Source: Reyranella massiliensis 521
GTDB lineage: Bacteria > Pseudomonadota > Alphaproteobacteria > Reyranellales > Reyranellaceae
Direction of reading: 5' to 3'
DNA length: 64,000 nt
Assembly: GCF_000312425.1 (NCBI RefSeq)
Contig: NZ_HE997181.1
Location: forward strand, 4,092,320 to 4,156,319
The notes under the pieces were generated by a model, which worked only from the letters and a program-made list of their open reading frames with translations, did no database searches and was not told the DNA's origin. The position numbers and the translations under genes are program-made. Shown piece after piece: positions 8,684-18,312 of this stretch (positions are counted from its first letter, which is position 1; each line of letters starts with the position of its first letter).

Positions 8684-9649
8684 ATGCGTAACTCTCGTCG
8701 ACAGTTTCTGGCCGCGGCATTCGCTGCGCCTTTCCTGGCGCGCAGCGCCGCGGCGCAGGGCAAATATCCCGAGCGCCCGATCAAGATCATCGTTCCCTTT
8801 CCGCCCGGCGGCGGCGTCGACCTCACGGCGCGGCTCATGATGGAGCCGCTGTCGAAGGAACTCGGCCAAACCATCGTGATCGAGAACAAGGGCGGCGCCG
8901 GCGGCATCATCGGCGTCGAGGCGATGTCGCACAGCCCGCCGGATGGCTACACGCTCTCCCTCACCGGAGCGGGCACGCTCACCGCTGGCCCGCATCTGCG
9001 GGCGAAGATGCCCTACGATCCGCAGGCGCTGGTGCAGATCACGCGTCTGGTACGAATGCCCTTCATCATAGCCGTGCGCAACGAGCTGCCGGCGAAGACG
9101 CTTCCGGAATTCATGGAGCTCGCAAAACGCCAGGAGCTGCGCTGGGCCTCCGGCGGCATCGGCACCAGCCAGCATCTCGCGGGCGAACTCTTCACCCAGA
9201 TGTCCGGGCTCAAGATGGTGCATGTGCCCTATCGCGGCACGGGCCCAGCGCTGAACGATCTCGCGGCCGGCATCGTCGATGCCTATTTCGGCGATCCTGC
9301 GACCCTGGGCCTGATCAGGAGCGGCAAGGCACGCGCCATGGCCGTCACCTCGCCCGAACGCTGGCCCGTCCTGCCCGACACGCCGGCCATGGCCGAGGCG
9401 GTGAAGGGCTATCAGGCCGAAAACTGGTACGGCCTTGCAGCGCCTCCCGGCACGCCCAAGCCGATCGTCGACCGGCTCAACGCCGCCGTCGCCAAGGTGC
9501 TGGCCGAGCCCGACGTGAAGAAGAAGTATGACGAGAACGGCCTCACCCCAGCCGTACTTTCCCCGGCCGATTACGTGGCCTTCCTGAAGCGCGACTCCGT
9601 CACTTGGGGCGACGTGGTGCGCAAGGGCAACATCAAGCTCGACGAATAA
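8684..9649 (+). CDS. Bug family periplasmic solute receptor (TTT-type)
   Basis: A 321-residue extracytoplasmic receptor of the Bug/tripartite tricarboxylate family. The N-terminus carries a twin-arginine signal (SRRQFLAAAF) ending AAAQ, then the family opening YPERPIKIIVPFPPGGGVDL and the conserved VIENKGGAGGIIG and DGYTL segments. ATG 8684 was chosen because AGGAAGGGG precedes it by six bases; the upstream ATG at 8639 would bury the signal peptide. No TctA/TctB membrane partners are in the window, as is common for orphan Bug proteins. It is the first gene of a unit with hyuA and hyuB (TAATG overlap), suggesting it delivers the substrate of that enzyme. Confidence 0.92.
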   Translation: MRNSRRQFLAAAFAAPFLARSAAAQGKYPERPIKIIVPFPPGGGVDLTARLMMEPLSKELGQTIVIENKGGAGGIIGVEAMSHSPPDGYTLSLTGAGTLTAGPHLRAKMPYDPQALVQITRLVRMPFIIAVRNELPAKTLPEFMELAKRQELRWASGGIGTSQHLAGELFTQMSGLKMVHVPYRGTGPALNDLAAGIVDAYFGDPATLGLIRSGKARAMAVTSPERWPVLPDTPAMAEAVKGYQAENWYGLAAPPGTPKPIVDRLNAAVAKVLAEPDVKKKYDENGLTPAVLSPADYVAFLKRDSVTWGDVVRKGNIKLDE

Positions 9650-11715
9650 TGTCTGCACGTTTGGCCGTCGATATCGGCGGCACTTTCACCGATGTCGTGC
9701 TGGAAACCGGCACAACAGCCCATGCCACGAAAATCCTGACCACGCCCGACGCGCCTGAGCGCGCCGTGCTGGAAGGGGTGCGCACCATCCTCGCCGAAGC
9801 GAAGTGCCTGCCTGCCGACGTCACTCTGGTCGTGCACGGCACGACGCTCGCCACCAATGCGCTGATCGAACGCAAGGGCGCGCGTACGGCACTGGTGACG
9901 ACGGCAGGCTTTCGCGACTCTGTCGAGATGGCCTGGGAACACCGCTTCGAGCAGTACGACATCTACATGGAAAGGCCCGAGCCGCTGGTCTCGCGCGACC
10001 TGCGCTTTGGCGTGCCCGAGCGTGTCGCCGCCGACGGCGCCGTCCTGCTCGCTCTCGACGAGAAGGCTGTACGCGCTGTTGCCGCCGACCTCCGGAAGGA
10101 GAAGGTCGAGGCTGTCGCCGTGTGCTTCCTGCACAGCTTCACCAACGAAGCACACGAGCGCCGTACCGGCGCGATCCTGGCCGAGGAGCTGCCGGGCGTG
10201 GCGATCTCGCTGTCCTGCGAGGTCTGCCCCGAGATCCGCGAATACGAGCGCACCTCTACCACCATCGCCAACGCCTATGTATTGCCGCGCATGGCGGGCT
10301 ATCTCGGCCAGCTCGAAGCCGATCTGAAGCGCGAAGGCATCGCCGGGCCGCTGCTGCTCATGATGTCGTCGGGCGGCATCACGACTGTCGAGACGGCCCG
10401 ACGCTATCCGGTGCGGCTGGTCGAATCCGGTCCGGCTGGCGGCGCCATCCTGGCGCGCACCGTCGCGGCAGAAAACGATGCCCGCAGGGCCGTTGCCTTC
10501 GACATGGGCGGCACGACCGCCAAGCTCACCCTGCTCGACGATCTGGAATTGCAGCGGTCGCGCCAGTTCGAGGTCGCGCGCGCCTACCGCTTTATTCAAG
10601 GCTCCGGCCTGCCGGTGCGCATCCCCGTCATCGAGCTGGTCGAGATCGGTGCCGGCGGCGGCTCCATCGCGCGGCTGGATGCGCTGGGTCGCCTCCAGGT
10701 CGGCCCCGACTCCGCCGGCAGCGTTCCCGGTCCCGCGAGCTACGGTCGCGGCGGCACCGAACCCACCGTTACCGATGCCGACACTGCCCTCGGCCGCCTC
10801 GATCCCAAGCGCTTCGCGGGTGGCGCCATCCCCTTGCATCGCGACAAGGCCGAGGCAGCGCTGCAGTCGCTGGCCGGCCCGCTCAAGACCGATGCGCAGG
10901 GTGCAGCAGCCGGCGTCGCGGAGATCGTCGACGAGACGATGGCGAGTGCGGCCCGCGTGCACGCCGTCGAAAACGGCAAGGACACGGCCGATCGTGACCT
11001 GATCGCTTTCGGCGGCGCCGCGCCACTGCACGCCGCGCGGCTCGCCCGCAAGCTCGGCATGAAGCGGGTGATCGTGCCGGTCGGTGCCGGTGTCGGCTCA
11101 GCCTTCGGCTTCTTGCGCGCGCCAATCGCCTACGAGGTGGTGCGCACCCGCCATGTCCGGCTCGACATGTTCGACGCCAAGATGCTGAACGAACTCTTCG
11201 CTGCCATGCGCCTTGAAGCCGAGGCCGTGGTGCAGCCGGCGGCACCGGGCGAAAAACTTGTCGAGCACCGGCAGGCGTTCATGCGCTATCGCGGACAGGG
11301 ACACGAGATCGCGGTCCCTCTTCCCAACGAACCCTTCGGCGCAGACGCCACACGTGACCTGCGCCGCCGCTTCGAGGCGACCTACGAAACGGTGTTCGGC
11401 CGTGCCATTCCAAAGCTCGAGGTCGAGGCTTTGACCTGGACGCTTTCGCTCGCCACCGACCGGCCGCTGCCGGCGCCGGCAAAGGCAATCGCCGTCCTTG
11501 CAGCACCAGCACCGGCCGGCCATCGCGAGGTACTGGATCCGGCCAGTGGTATGCGCGAGCAGGCTGCGATCCATGAGCGGAACGCGCTGAAGCCCGGCAT
11601 GGTGGTCGACGGGCCGGCGCTGATTGTCGAGGATGGCACGACCACCGTCGTCCCCAGGGGCTTCGCGGCCCGCCTCAATTCTGTAAGCCAGATCGTACTG
11701 GAGGATCGCGCATGA
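9649..11715 (+). CDS. Hydantoinase/oxoprolinase subunit A
   Basis: A 688-residue protein of the HyuA/oxoprolinase/acetone-carboxylase family, ATP-dependent enzymes that act on cyclic amides or activate ketones. The ASKHA-type phosphate loops are visible: LAVDIGGTFTDVVLETGT at the start and AFDMGGTTAKLTLL near residue 285, with VHGTTLATNA near 60 and the C-terminal LIVEDGTTTVVP strand. It starts on the last base of the Bug stop (TAATG) and its own stop overlaps subunit B (ATGA), so the three are co-translated. The substrate (hydantoin, oxoproline or another lactam) cannot be determined from the sequence. Confidence 0.93.
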   Translation: MSARLAVDIGGTFTDVVLETGTTAHATKILTTPDAPERAVLEGVRTILAEAKCLPADVTLVVHGTTLATNALIERKGARTALVTTAGFRDSVEMAWEHRFEQYDIYMERPEPLVSRDLRFGVPERVAADGAVLLALDEKAVRAVAADLRKEKVEAVAVCFLHSFTNEAHERRTGAILAEELPGVAISLSCEVCPEIREYERTSTTIANAYVLPRMAGYLGQLEADLKREGIAGPLLLMMSSGGITTVETARRYPVRLVESGPAGGAILARTVAAENDARRAVAFDMGGTTAKLTLLDDLELQRSRQFEVARAYRFIQGSGLPVRIPVIELVEIGAGGGSIARLDALGRLQVGPDSAGSVPGPASYGRGGTEPTVTDADTALGRLDPKRFAGGAIPLHRDKAEAALQSLAGPLKTDAQGAAAGVAEIVDETMASAARVHAVENGKDTADRDLIAFGGAAPLHAARLARKLGMKRVIVPVGAGVGSAFGFLRAPIAYEVVRTRHVRLDMFDAKMLNELFAAMRLEAEAVVQPAAPGEKLVEHRQAFMRYRGQGHEIAVPLPNEPFGADATRDLRRRFEATYETVFGRAIPKLEVEALTWTLSLATDRPLPAPAKAIAVLAAPAPAGHREVLDPASGMREQAAIHERNALKPGMVVDGPALIVEDGTTTVVPRGFAARLNSVSQIVLEDRA

Positions 11716-13370
11716 GCACTCCATCGGATATCCGCCTGCAGGTGATGTGGAACCGCCTGCTTTCTGTCGTCGAGGAGCAGGCGCGTGCGCTGGTACGCAC
11801 CGCCTTCTCGACCAGCGCGCGCGAGGCCGGCGATATCTCGGCCGGCGTGTTCGATCTGGAAGGCCGCATGCTGGCCCAGGCCGTCACCGGCACGCCGGGC
11901 CATGTGAATTCAATGGCACGCAGCGTCATCCACTTCATTCGCGAATTCCCGGTCGAGACCATGAAGCCGGGCGACGCCTATGTGACCAACGATCCATGGA
12001 AGGGCACCGGGCATCTCTACGACATCGTCGTCACGTCGCCCGCCTTCCATAACGGTAAGCTGGTGGCCCTCTTCTCCTGCACCACGCACGTGGTCGATAT
12101 CGGCGGCCTCGGCCAGTCACCTGACGGCCGGCAGGTATTCCACGAAGGTCTGTTCCTGCCGCTGCTGCCGCTGATGCGCGAAGGCAAGATCGACGAAAGC
12201 GTGATGCGCATCGTGCGCGCCAACGTGCGCGAGCCGGTGCAGGTCGAGGGCGACATCCACGCGCTGATCGGCTGCAACGTCATCGGCGAGCAGCGGCTAT
12301 CGCACATGATGGCCGAGCACGGCATCTCCGATCTCGACGAACTCGGCACGCACATCATCGACAGGAGCCGGGCCGGCATGGTGGCAGCCATCGCCAAGCT
12401 GCCGCGCGGCACCTGGAAGGGCCATATGCGGATCGATGGCTACGATGCGCCGATCGACCTGCACGCCGCCGTCACCATCCACGCTGACTATATTTCGGTC
12501 GACTATGCCGGCACCTCGGGCTCGTCGATCTACGGCATCAACTCGCCCATGTGCTACACGGAGGCCTATACGGCCTTCGGCATCAAATGCGTCGTGGCGC
12601 CGACCATTCCCAACAATGCCGGCACGCTCGACTCGATCCTGGTCACGGCGCCGGAGAACACCATCGTCAATGCGCTGTTTCCCGCGGCCGTCAACGCCCG
12701 CAGCACGATCGGCCACATGCTGCCCGACGTCTGCTTCGATGCGCTGCATCAGGTGATTCCAGGCCAGGTGCCGGCCGAAGGCACCAGCAATCTCTGGAAC
12801 CTGAAGCTCGGCGCCGGCCACGGCATGACCGGAACCATCGGCAACAGCCGGCCCTTCATGGTGACGACCTTCCATTCCGGCGGCGCCGGCGCGCGGCCCA
12901 CGCTCGACGGGCTGTCGGCAACGCCCTTTCCGTCCGGCGTGCGCAACGTGCCGGTCGAGATCACCGAGACCATCGCGCCGGTGGTCGTCTGGAAGAAGGA
13001 GTACCGCCAGGATTCCGGCGGCGCCGGCCGGCAGCGCGGTGGCCTCGGCCAGGTCATGGAGGTCGAGCATCGCGAGGGCGCGCCCTTCGGCATCTTCGCC
13101 ACCTTCGAGCGGGTCAAGCATCCGGCGCGCGGTCGCGATGGTGGCCAGCCGGGCGGCAACGGCCGGCTCTCCCTGGCGTCGGGTCAGGAACTCAAGGCCA
13201 AGGGCTTCCAGACCATTCCGGCGGGCGAACGCCTGGTCGTCGAGATGCCGGGCGGTGGCGGCTTCGGCGACCCGAAGACGCGCGACCGCGAGGCCGTCGA
13301 GCGCGACGTCAAGCTGGGCCTCGTCAGCAGGGAGCAGGCGAAAACAGCCTACGGCATCGAAAACGACTGA
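11712..13370 (+). CDS. Hydantoinase/oxoprolinase subunit B
   Basis: A 552-residue HyuB family subunit. Typical segments are STSAREAGDISAGVFDLEGR near residue 35, GDAYVTNDPWKGTGHLYDI, the DYAGTSGSSIYGINSP strand, and the C-terminal glycine-rich tail GGQPGGNGR and MPGGGGFGDP that ends most members. It pairs with the upstream subunit A through an ATGA overlap. Together they would form an ATP-dependent amidohydrolase or carboxylase complex in the cytoplasm. Nothing looks truncated. Confidence 0.94.
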   Translation: MSTPSDIRLQVMWNRLLSVVEEQARALVRTAFSTSAREAGDISAGVFDLEGRMLAQAVTGTPGHVNSMARSVIHFIREFPVETMKPGDAYVTNDPWKGTGHLYDIVVTSPAFHNGKLVALFSCTTHVVDIGGLGQSPDGRQVFHEGLFLPLLPLMREGKIDESVMRIVRANVREPVQVEGDIHALIGCNVIGEQRLSHMMAEHGISDLDELGTHIIDRSRAGMVAAIAKLPRGTWKGHMRIDGYDAPIDLHAAVTIHADYISVDYAGTSGSSIYGINSPMCYTEAYTAFGIKCVVAPTIPNNAGTLDSILVTAPENTIVNALFPAAVNARSTIGHMLPDVCFDALHQVIPGQVPAEGTSNLWNLKLGAGHGMTGTIGNSRPFMVTTFHSGGAGARPTLDGLSATPFPSGVRNVPVEITETIAPVVVWKKEYRQDSGGAGRQRGGLGQVMEVEHREGAPFGIFATFERVKHPARGRDGGQPGGNGRLSLASGQELKAKGFQTIPAGERLVVEMPGGGGFGDPKTRDREAVERDVKLGLVSREQAKTAYGIEND

Positions 13371-13455
13371 CGTAGGGGCCGCTGCCAGAAAAATTTGTCC
13401 CTCGCCGCGTCGCCGACGCTGTAGTGTTTCCTTCCAGAGGGAAAAGGAAACCCAG

Positions 13456-14406
<951 letters not shown>

Positions 14407-14433
14407 TCGCTTTCGGGAGCGTCGGTAGATTCA

Positions 14434-15639
14434 ATGTCCGGAGTAGATTCGAGTTACGCTTGGTGGCGTCTCGTCGCCAGCGTCACGTTGAGCACGGTCG
14501 GCGGCATCGGCATGTGGTGCCTGGTCGTCGCCCTTCCCTCGGTACAGCAAGACCTCGGCGTGTCGCGCGCCGACATCTCCTTCGCCTACACGCTGAACAC
14601 GCTCGGCTTCTTCGTCGGCGGCGTCGTCATGGGCAAGCTCGTCGACAAGCGCGGCATCGTCCTCACGGCCGTGCTGAGCGCAATCGGCCTCTCCGTGGGC
14701 TTCGCCGTGGCGCCGGCAGCCACGTCGCTCCCTCTCTTCGCCGCCGCACAGATACTCATCGGCTTTAGTGGCGCGGCAACCTTCGCGCCGCTGGTCGCCG
14801 ACGTCTCGCACTGGTTCGAGAAGCGCCGCGGCATGGCCGTCGCCATCGCCGCCTCGGGCAACTATCTGGCCGGCACGATCTGGCCGCCGATCATCGAATT
14901 CCTGATCCGAGACCATGGCTGGCGTGCCGCCTATTGGATGGCCGCGGTGATCTGCCTTCTGGTAATGGTGCCACTGGCCTTCGTGCTGCGTCGCCCGCCA
15001 CCCCTGGGACACGCGGCCGATGGCAGCGCTGGAGCGGCCGCCCATTCGCCGCGTTCGCTCGGCCTCTCGCCAAATGCCCTGCAGGCGGTATTGATCGTCG
15101 CCGGCATCGGCTGTTGCGTCGCCATGTCGATGCCGCAGGTCCATATCGTCGCCTACTGCGCCGACCTGGGCTACGGCGTTGCGCGCGGCGCGGAAATGCT
15201 GTCGCTGATGCTGGGCTTCGGCATCATCAGCCGCATCGCCTCGGGCTGGATCGCCGACCGGGTGGGCGGCATCAAGACCCTGCTGCTGGGCTCCACCCTG
15301 CAGTGTGTGGCGCTGGTCTTCTACCTGATCGACGATTCGCTGAACTCGCTCTACGTCGCCTCCGCCCTGTTCGGCCTGTTCCAGGGCGGCATCGTGCCCT
15401 CCTACGCCATCATCGTGCGCGAGTATTTCCCACCCAAGGAGGCTGGCTTCCGAGTGGGGCTCGCCGTCTCGTCGACGCTGGTCGGCATGGCGCTGGGTGG
15501 CTGGATGGGCGGCGTGCTGTTCGACATGACCGGCTCCTACCGCGCCGCCTTCATCAATGGGATCGCCTGGAACCTGCTGAACGGCGTCGTCGCCTGGTGG
15601 CTGCTGTTCCGGCAGAATCGCCGCAACGTCTACGCCTGA
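14434..15639 (+). CDS. MFS transporter, probable organic acid permease
   Basis: A 401-residue major facilitator with about 12 predicted membrane segments. The loop 2-3 signature is present as GGVVMGKLVDKRGIVLT, with WFEKRRGMAVAIAASGNYLAG in helices 4-5 and ASGWIADRVGGIKTLLLGS in the second half. The gene sits ten bases upstream of the tartrate dehydratase gene and just after the SMP-30 gene, so uptake of a hydroxy acid such as tartrate is a reasonable inference. No regulator is adjacent. Confidence 0.87.
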   Translation: MSGVDSSYAWWRLVASVTLSTVGGIGMWCLVVALPSVQQDLGVSRADISFAYTLNTLGFFVGGVVMGKLVDKRGIVLTAVLSAIGLSVGFAVAPAATSLPLFAAAQILIGFSGAATFAPLVADVSHWFEKRRGMAVAIAASGNYLAGTIWPPIIEFLIRDHGWRAAYWMAAVICLLVMVPLAFVLRRPPPLGHAADGSAGAAAHSPRSLGLSPNALQAVLIVAGIGCCVAMSMPQVHIVAYCADLGYGVARGAEMLSLMLGFGIISRIASGWIADRVGGIKTLLLGSTLQCVALVFYLIDDSLNSLYVASALFGLFQGGIVPSYAIIVREYFPPKEAGFRVGLAVSSTLVGMALGGWMGGVLFDMTGSYRAAFINGIAWNLLNGVVAWWLLFRQNRRNVYA

Positions 15640-15648
15640 GGAGCCGTC

Positions 15649-16818
15649 ATGCGTATCGTCGCCATCCGAGACATCGTCTCGCCGATCCGTTCCAACATCG
15701 CCAACGCCTATATCGACTTCAGCCAAATGACGGCCTCGGTCGTGGCCGTGGTCACCGACGTGAAGGTCGACGGCAAGCCGGTGGTAGGCTTCGGCTTCAA
15801 TTCCAATGGCCGCTACGCCCAGCATGGGCTGCTGGGCGAGCGCTTCATCCCGCGGCTGAACCAAGCCGAGCCCGACTCGCTGGTCGACGCCGAAGGCCTG
15901 CTCGATCCCGCCAAGTGCTGGGCCGCGATGATGGCCAACGAAAAACCCGGCGGGCACGGCGAACGCTCGGTCGCGGTCGGCGTGCTAGACATGGCGCTGT
16001 GGGACGCCGTCGCCAAGGCCAAGCGCGTGCCGCTCTGGAAGCTGCTGGCCGATCGCTACAATGGCGGTCAGGCCGACGCGAAAGCCTGGGTCTATGCTGC
16101 CGGTGGCTATTACTACCCCGGCAAGGATCTCGACGGGCTGCGGGACGAGATGAAGCACTATCTCGGCCTGGGCTATTCCTGCGTGAAGATGAAGGTGGGC
16201 GGCGTGCCGCTCGCCGAGGACCTGAAGCGCATCGAGGCAGTGCTGAAGCTCGTCGGCAGCGGCGACAGGCTGGCGGTCGACGTCAACGGCAAGTTCGATC
16301 TGCCGGCGGCCATCGAGTTCGGCCGCGCCATCCAGGACATGGGCCTGCGCTGGTACGAGGAGCCCCTCGACCCGCTCGATTATCTGGCACACGCCGCGCT
16401 CGCGACCCAGTACGAGCCGCCGCTGGCGACCGGCGAAAACCTCTTCTCGATGCAGGATGCGCGAAACCTGATCCGCCACGGCGGACTGAGGCCCGACCGC
16501 GATATCCTGCAGTTCGATCCTGCCCTTTCCTACGGCCTGGTCGAGTATCTACGCACGATCGAGATGCTGAAGGCCAATGGCTGGTCGCCGCGCCGCTGCG
16601 TGCCCCATGGCGGCCACCAGTTCGCGCTCAACATCGCAGTCGGCCTGCAGTGCGGCGGCAACGAATCCTATCCGCAGGTCTTTGCGCCCTTCGGCGGCTT
16701 CGCCGACGATTGTCCGGTAGTCGATGGTCGCGTGACGATGCCCGATGCGCCGGGCATCGGCTTCGAGCGTAAAGCCGAATTGTGGTCGGTGATGAAGGAA
16801 CTGCAGCCCGCCGCCTGA
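15649..16818 (+). CDS. tarD: D(-)-tartrate dehydratase, enolase superfamily
   Basis: A 389-residue enolase-superfamily enzyme that would dehydrate D-tartrate to oxaloacetate. The KxK motif is Lys180/Lys182 (CVKMKVGG). Metal ligands are Asp211 (AVDVNGK), Glu237 (WYEEPLDP) and Glu263 (ATGENLF), and the Asp290/His320 dyad lies in LQFDPALS and RRCVPHGGHQ. As I remember it, the Bradyrhizobium TarD has the same total length and catalytic residues (K184, D213, E239, E265, D292, H322) shifted by a constant two residues, which makes the assignment specific rather than just mandelate-racemase-like. It follows the MFS permease by nine bases, forming an uptake-and-use pair. Confidence 0.85.
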   Translation: MRIVAIRDIVSPIRSNIANAYIDFSQMTASVVAVVTDVKVDGKPVVGFGFNSNGRYAQHGLLGERFIPRLNQAEPDSLVDAEGLLDPAKCWAAMMANEKPGGHGERSVAVGVLDMALWDAVAKAKRVPLWKLLADRYNGGQADAKAWVYAAGGYYYPGKDLDGLRDEMKHYLGLGYSCVKMKVGGVPLAEDLKRIEAVLKLVGSGDRLAVDVNGKFDLPAAIEFGRAIQDMGLRWYEEPLDPLDYLAHAALATQYEPPLATGENLFSMQDARNLIRHGGLRPDRDILQFDPALSYGLVEYLRTIEMLKANGWSPRRCVPHGGHQFALNIAVGLQCGGNESYPQVFAPFGGFADDCPVVDGRVTMPDAPGIGFERKAELWSVMKELQPAA

Positions 16819-16832
16819 GCGATCAGGCCGCG

Positions 16833-16973
16833 TCAGGCGCGGAAGTTGTCCCAGCCAGTACCGTGAGTCTGGTACCGCCCGTCCTGCGGCGTGCCCGAAT
16901 TGGCACAAGCGGTAAGCAATGCCGCGGCGAACACCGCGGCAACGATAAACACCTTTGATCGGAGAGTGGCCAT
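16833..16973 (-). CDS. 46-residue micro-lipoprotein, GWDNFRA tail (copy 2)
   Basis: A very short gene encoding MATLRSKVF, a hydrophobic stretch, the lipobox LLTAC (Cys23), a polar linker (SGTPQDGRYQTHGT) and the terminal motif GWDNFRA. It should be an inner- or outer-membrane lipoprotein. The gene just upstream on the same strand (17074-17208) encodes a sister with lipobox VSGC and terminal GWENFRA. Both follow a stretch homologous to the end of the Bug receptor gene, which supports them as real and as products of one duplication. I do not recognise the family and propose no function. No strong ribosome-binding site is visible. Confidence 0.6.
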   Translation of the reverse strand: MATLRSKVFIVAAVFAAALLTACANSGTPQDGRYQTHGTGWDNFRA

Positions 16974-16977
16974 ATGG

Positions 16978-17043
16978 ACGACATGGCACCCGCTCGGCCG
17001 GGTTTCAACGCACCCAGCTTCACAAGTTCGCTAGCGCGCACGT
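16978..17043 (-). pseudogene. Duplication scar: relic of the Bug receptor 3' end
   Basis: Between the two micro-lipoprotein genes the minus strand reads SELVKLGALKPG, matching the end of the adjacent Bug receptor (SELVKSGLLKPE, then stop). At DNA level 16 bases are identical (17018-17033 and 17254-17269), and similarity continues past the stop into the leader before each lipoprotein start. The stop codon has been lost here. The simplest reading is a tandem duplication of the Bug 3' end plus lipoprotein, with the Bug part decaying. Confidence 0.7.
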
Positions 17044-17073
17044 GCAATCGATTGCATGGCCGCGCCGAGGGAA

Positions 17074-17208
17074 TCAGGCGCGAAAGTTCTCCCAGCCACC
17101 GCCGGTCTGCCAACCGCTGGGCTGACTGGGATCCAGAGTCTTACAGCCGCTCACGGCAAGCACCAACAAGGTGATCGCGACGACAAACAAGGAACGAACG
17201 CTGCTCAT
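17074..17208 (-). CDS. 44-residue micro-lipoprotein, GWENFRA tail (copy 1)
   Basis: A small gene 21 bases after the stop of the Bug receptor and probably co-transcribed with it. The product has an N-terminal MSSVRSLF, a hydrophobic core, the lipobox AVSGC (Cys22), a short linker rich in Ser/Pro/Gly and the terminal GGGWENFRA. It is a sister of the 46-residue protein downstream. The length, lipobox and last seven residues are conserved while the linker differs, as expected for a functional lipoprotein rather than noise. The family is not known to me. Confidence 0.6.
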   Translation of the reverse strand: MSSVRSLFVVAITLLVLAVSGCKTLDPSQPSGWQTGGGWENFRA

Positions 17209-17229
17209 GCCATCGACGATGGCACTCGC

Positions 17230-18195
17230 CTACTCGGGCTTCAACAAGCCGGACTTCACAAGTTCGCTAACGCTCGCTTCCTGGTCCTTCATGTAGGCAG
17301 CAAATTCGTCCATCGTGGTGGGACGGGCAACGCCGCCGAGTTCGGCAAGCTTGTCGGCCACTGCCTTTTCCTTGAGCGCACCGACGACCGCGCCATTCAG
17401 AGTCTCGAGGATCGGCTTCGGCGTCCCGGCGCGAGCCAGGAGGCCCGCCGTCGTGCCGCCATCGAACGGTTTGCTGCCGATGTCCTTCAGCGACGGCATG
17501 TCGGGGAGCTGTGGCACGCGTTCGGGACTCATCGCCAGCATGCCGATCAGCTTGCCGGACTTGATGTGCGGCAGCGACGTCGTGAGCTGGTCCATGTAGA
17601 GGTCGATCTGGCCCGCCATCAGGTCGTTGAGGCCGGGTCCCGATCCCTTGTACGGAATGATGTTGAACTGCACGCCCTCGTTCACCTGCAGGCGCAGGAT
17701 GGCGATATGGTTGGTCGTGCCGTTGCCGGCATGGCCGATGGTGACCGTGCCTGGCTTGGCTTTGGCCTCGACGAGTGCGGCACGAATGTTCGCAAAGCGG
17801 CCACCGGGCTTGGCCACAATGATCATGGGTACGGTGCTCAGCAGCGAAATCGGCGTGAACAGCGGCACCATCGAGGGCTTACCCGCGAGGTAGGGTGCAA
17901 CGAAGAGCACGCTGAAGCTACCCATTACGACCGTGTAGCCGTCGGCCGGAGCATTGGCCGCCGCCTCGGCGCCGACGATGCCGCCTGCCCCTGGACGATT
18001 GTCGACAATTACGGTCTGCCCAAGCCGCCGCCCCATCGCCTCGCCTACCAGCCGGGAGGTGAGGTCGTAGTTGCCGCCGGCGGCGAACGGCGAGATCCAG
18101 CGGATCGGCTTGCTGGGAAAATTCTGGGACCATGCCGACAGGCTCGGCAGTGCCATTGCGCCGCCGAGAAGCGCGCGCCGGGACATCCTCATCAT
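17230..18195 (-). CDS. Bug family periplasmic solute receptor (TTT-type)
   Basis: A second Bug receptor of 321 residues, only moderately similar to the one at 8684. It has a twin-arginine-like signal (MSRRALLGG ... SAWSQ), the opening FPSKPIRWISPFAAGGNYDL, VIVDNRPGAGGIVGAEA, and the late FAAYMKDQEASVSELVKSG helix. The start at 18195 is preferred because GGGAAGGGAT lies six bases upstream; the open frame continues to 18291 without a signal peptide. It faces away from the CPA2 antiporter gene and is followed by the two micro-lipoprotein genes. The ligand is unknown. Confidence 0.9.
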   Translation of the reverse strand: MMRMSRRALLGGAMALPSLSAWSQNFPSKPIRWISPFAAGGNYDLTSRLVGEAMGRRLGQTVIVDNRPGAGGIVGAEAAANAPADGYTVVMGSFSVLFVAPYLAGKPSMVPLFTPISLLSTVPMIIVAKPGGRFANIRAALVEAKAKPGTVTIGHAGNGTTNHIAILRLQVNEGVQFNIIPYKGSGPGLNDLMAGQIDLYMDQLTTSLPHIKSGKLIGMLAMSPERVPQLPDMPSLKDIGSKPFDGGTTAGLLARAGTPKPILETLNGAVVGALKEKAVADKLAELGGVARPTTMDEFAAYMKDQEASVSELVKSGLLKPE

Positions 18196-18312
18196 CTCGA
18201 TCCCTTCCCCTGATTTCGCGTGCCATTTCGCACGCCCCTTCAGACTGATTGCAATTTTCGCTTTCTCGCGCCACATCGGAATGAGGCCCACCTATCGAGG
18301 AGAGAAACCGGG

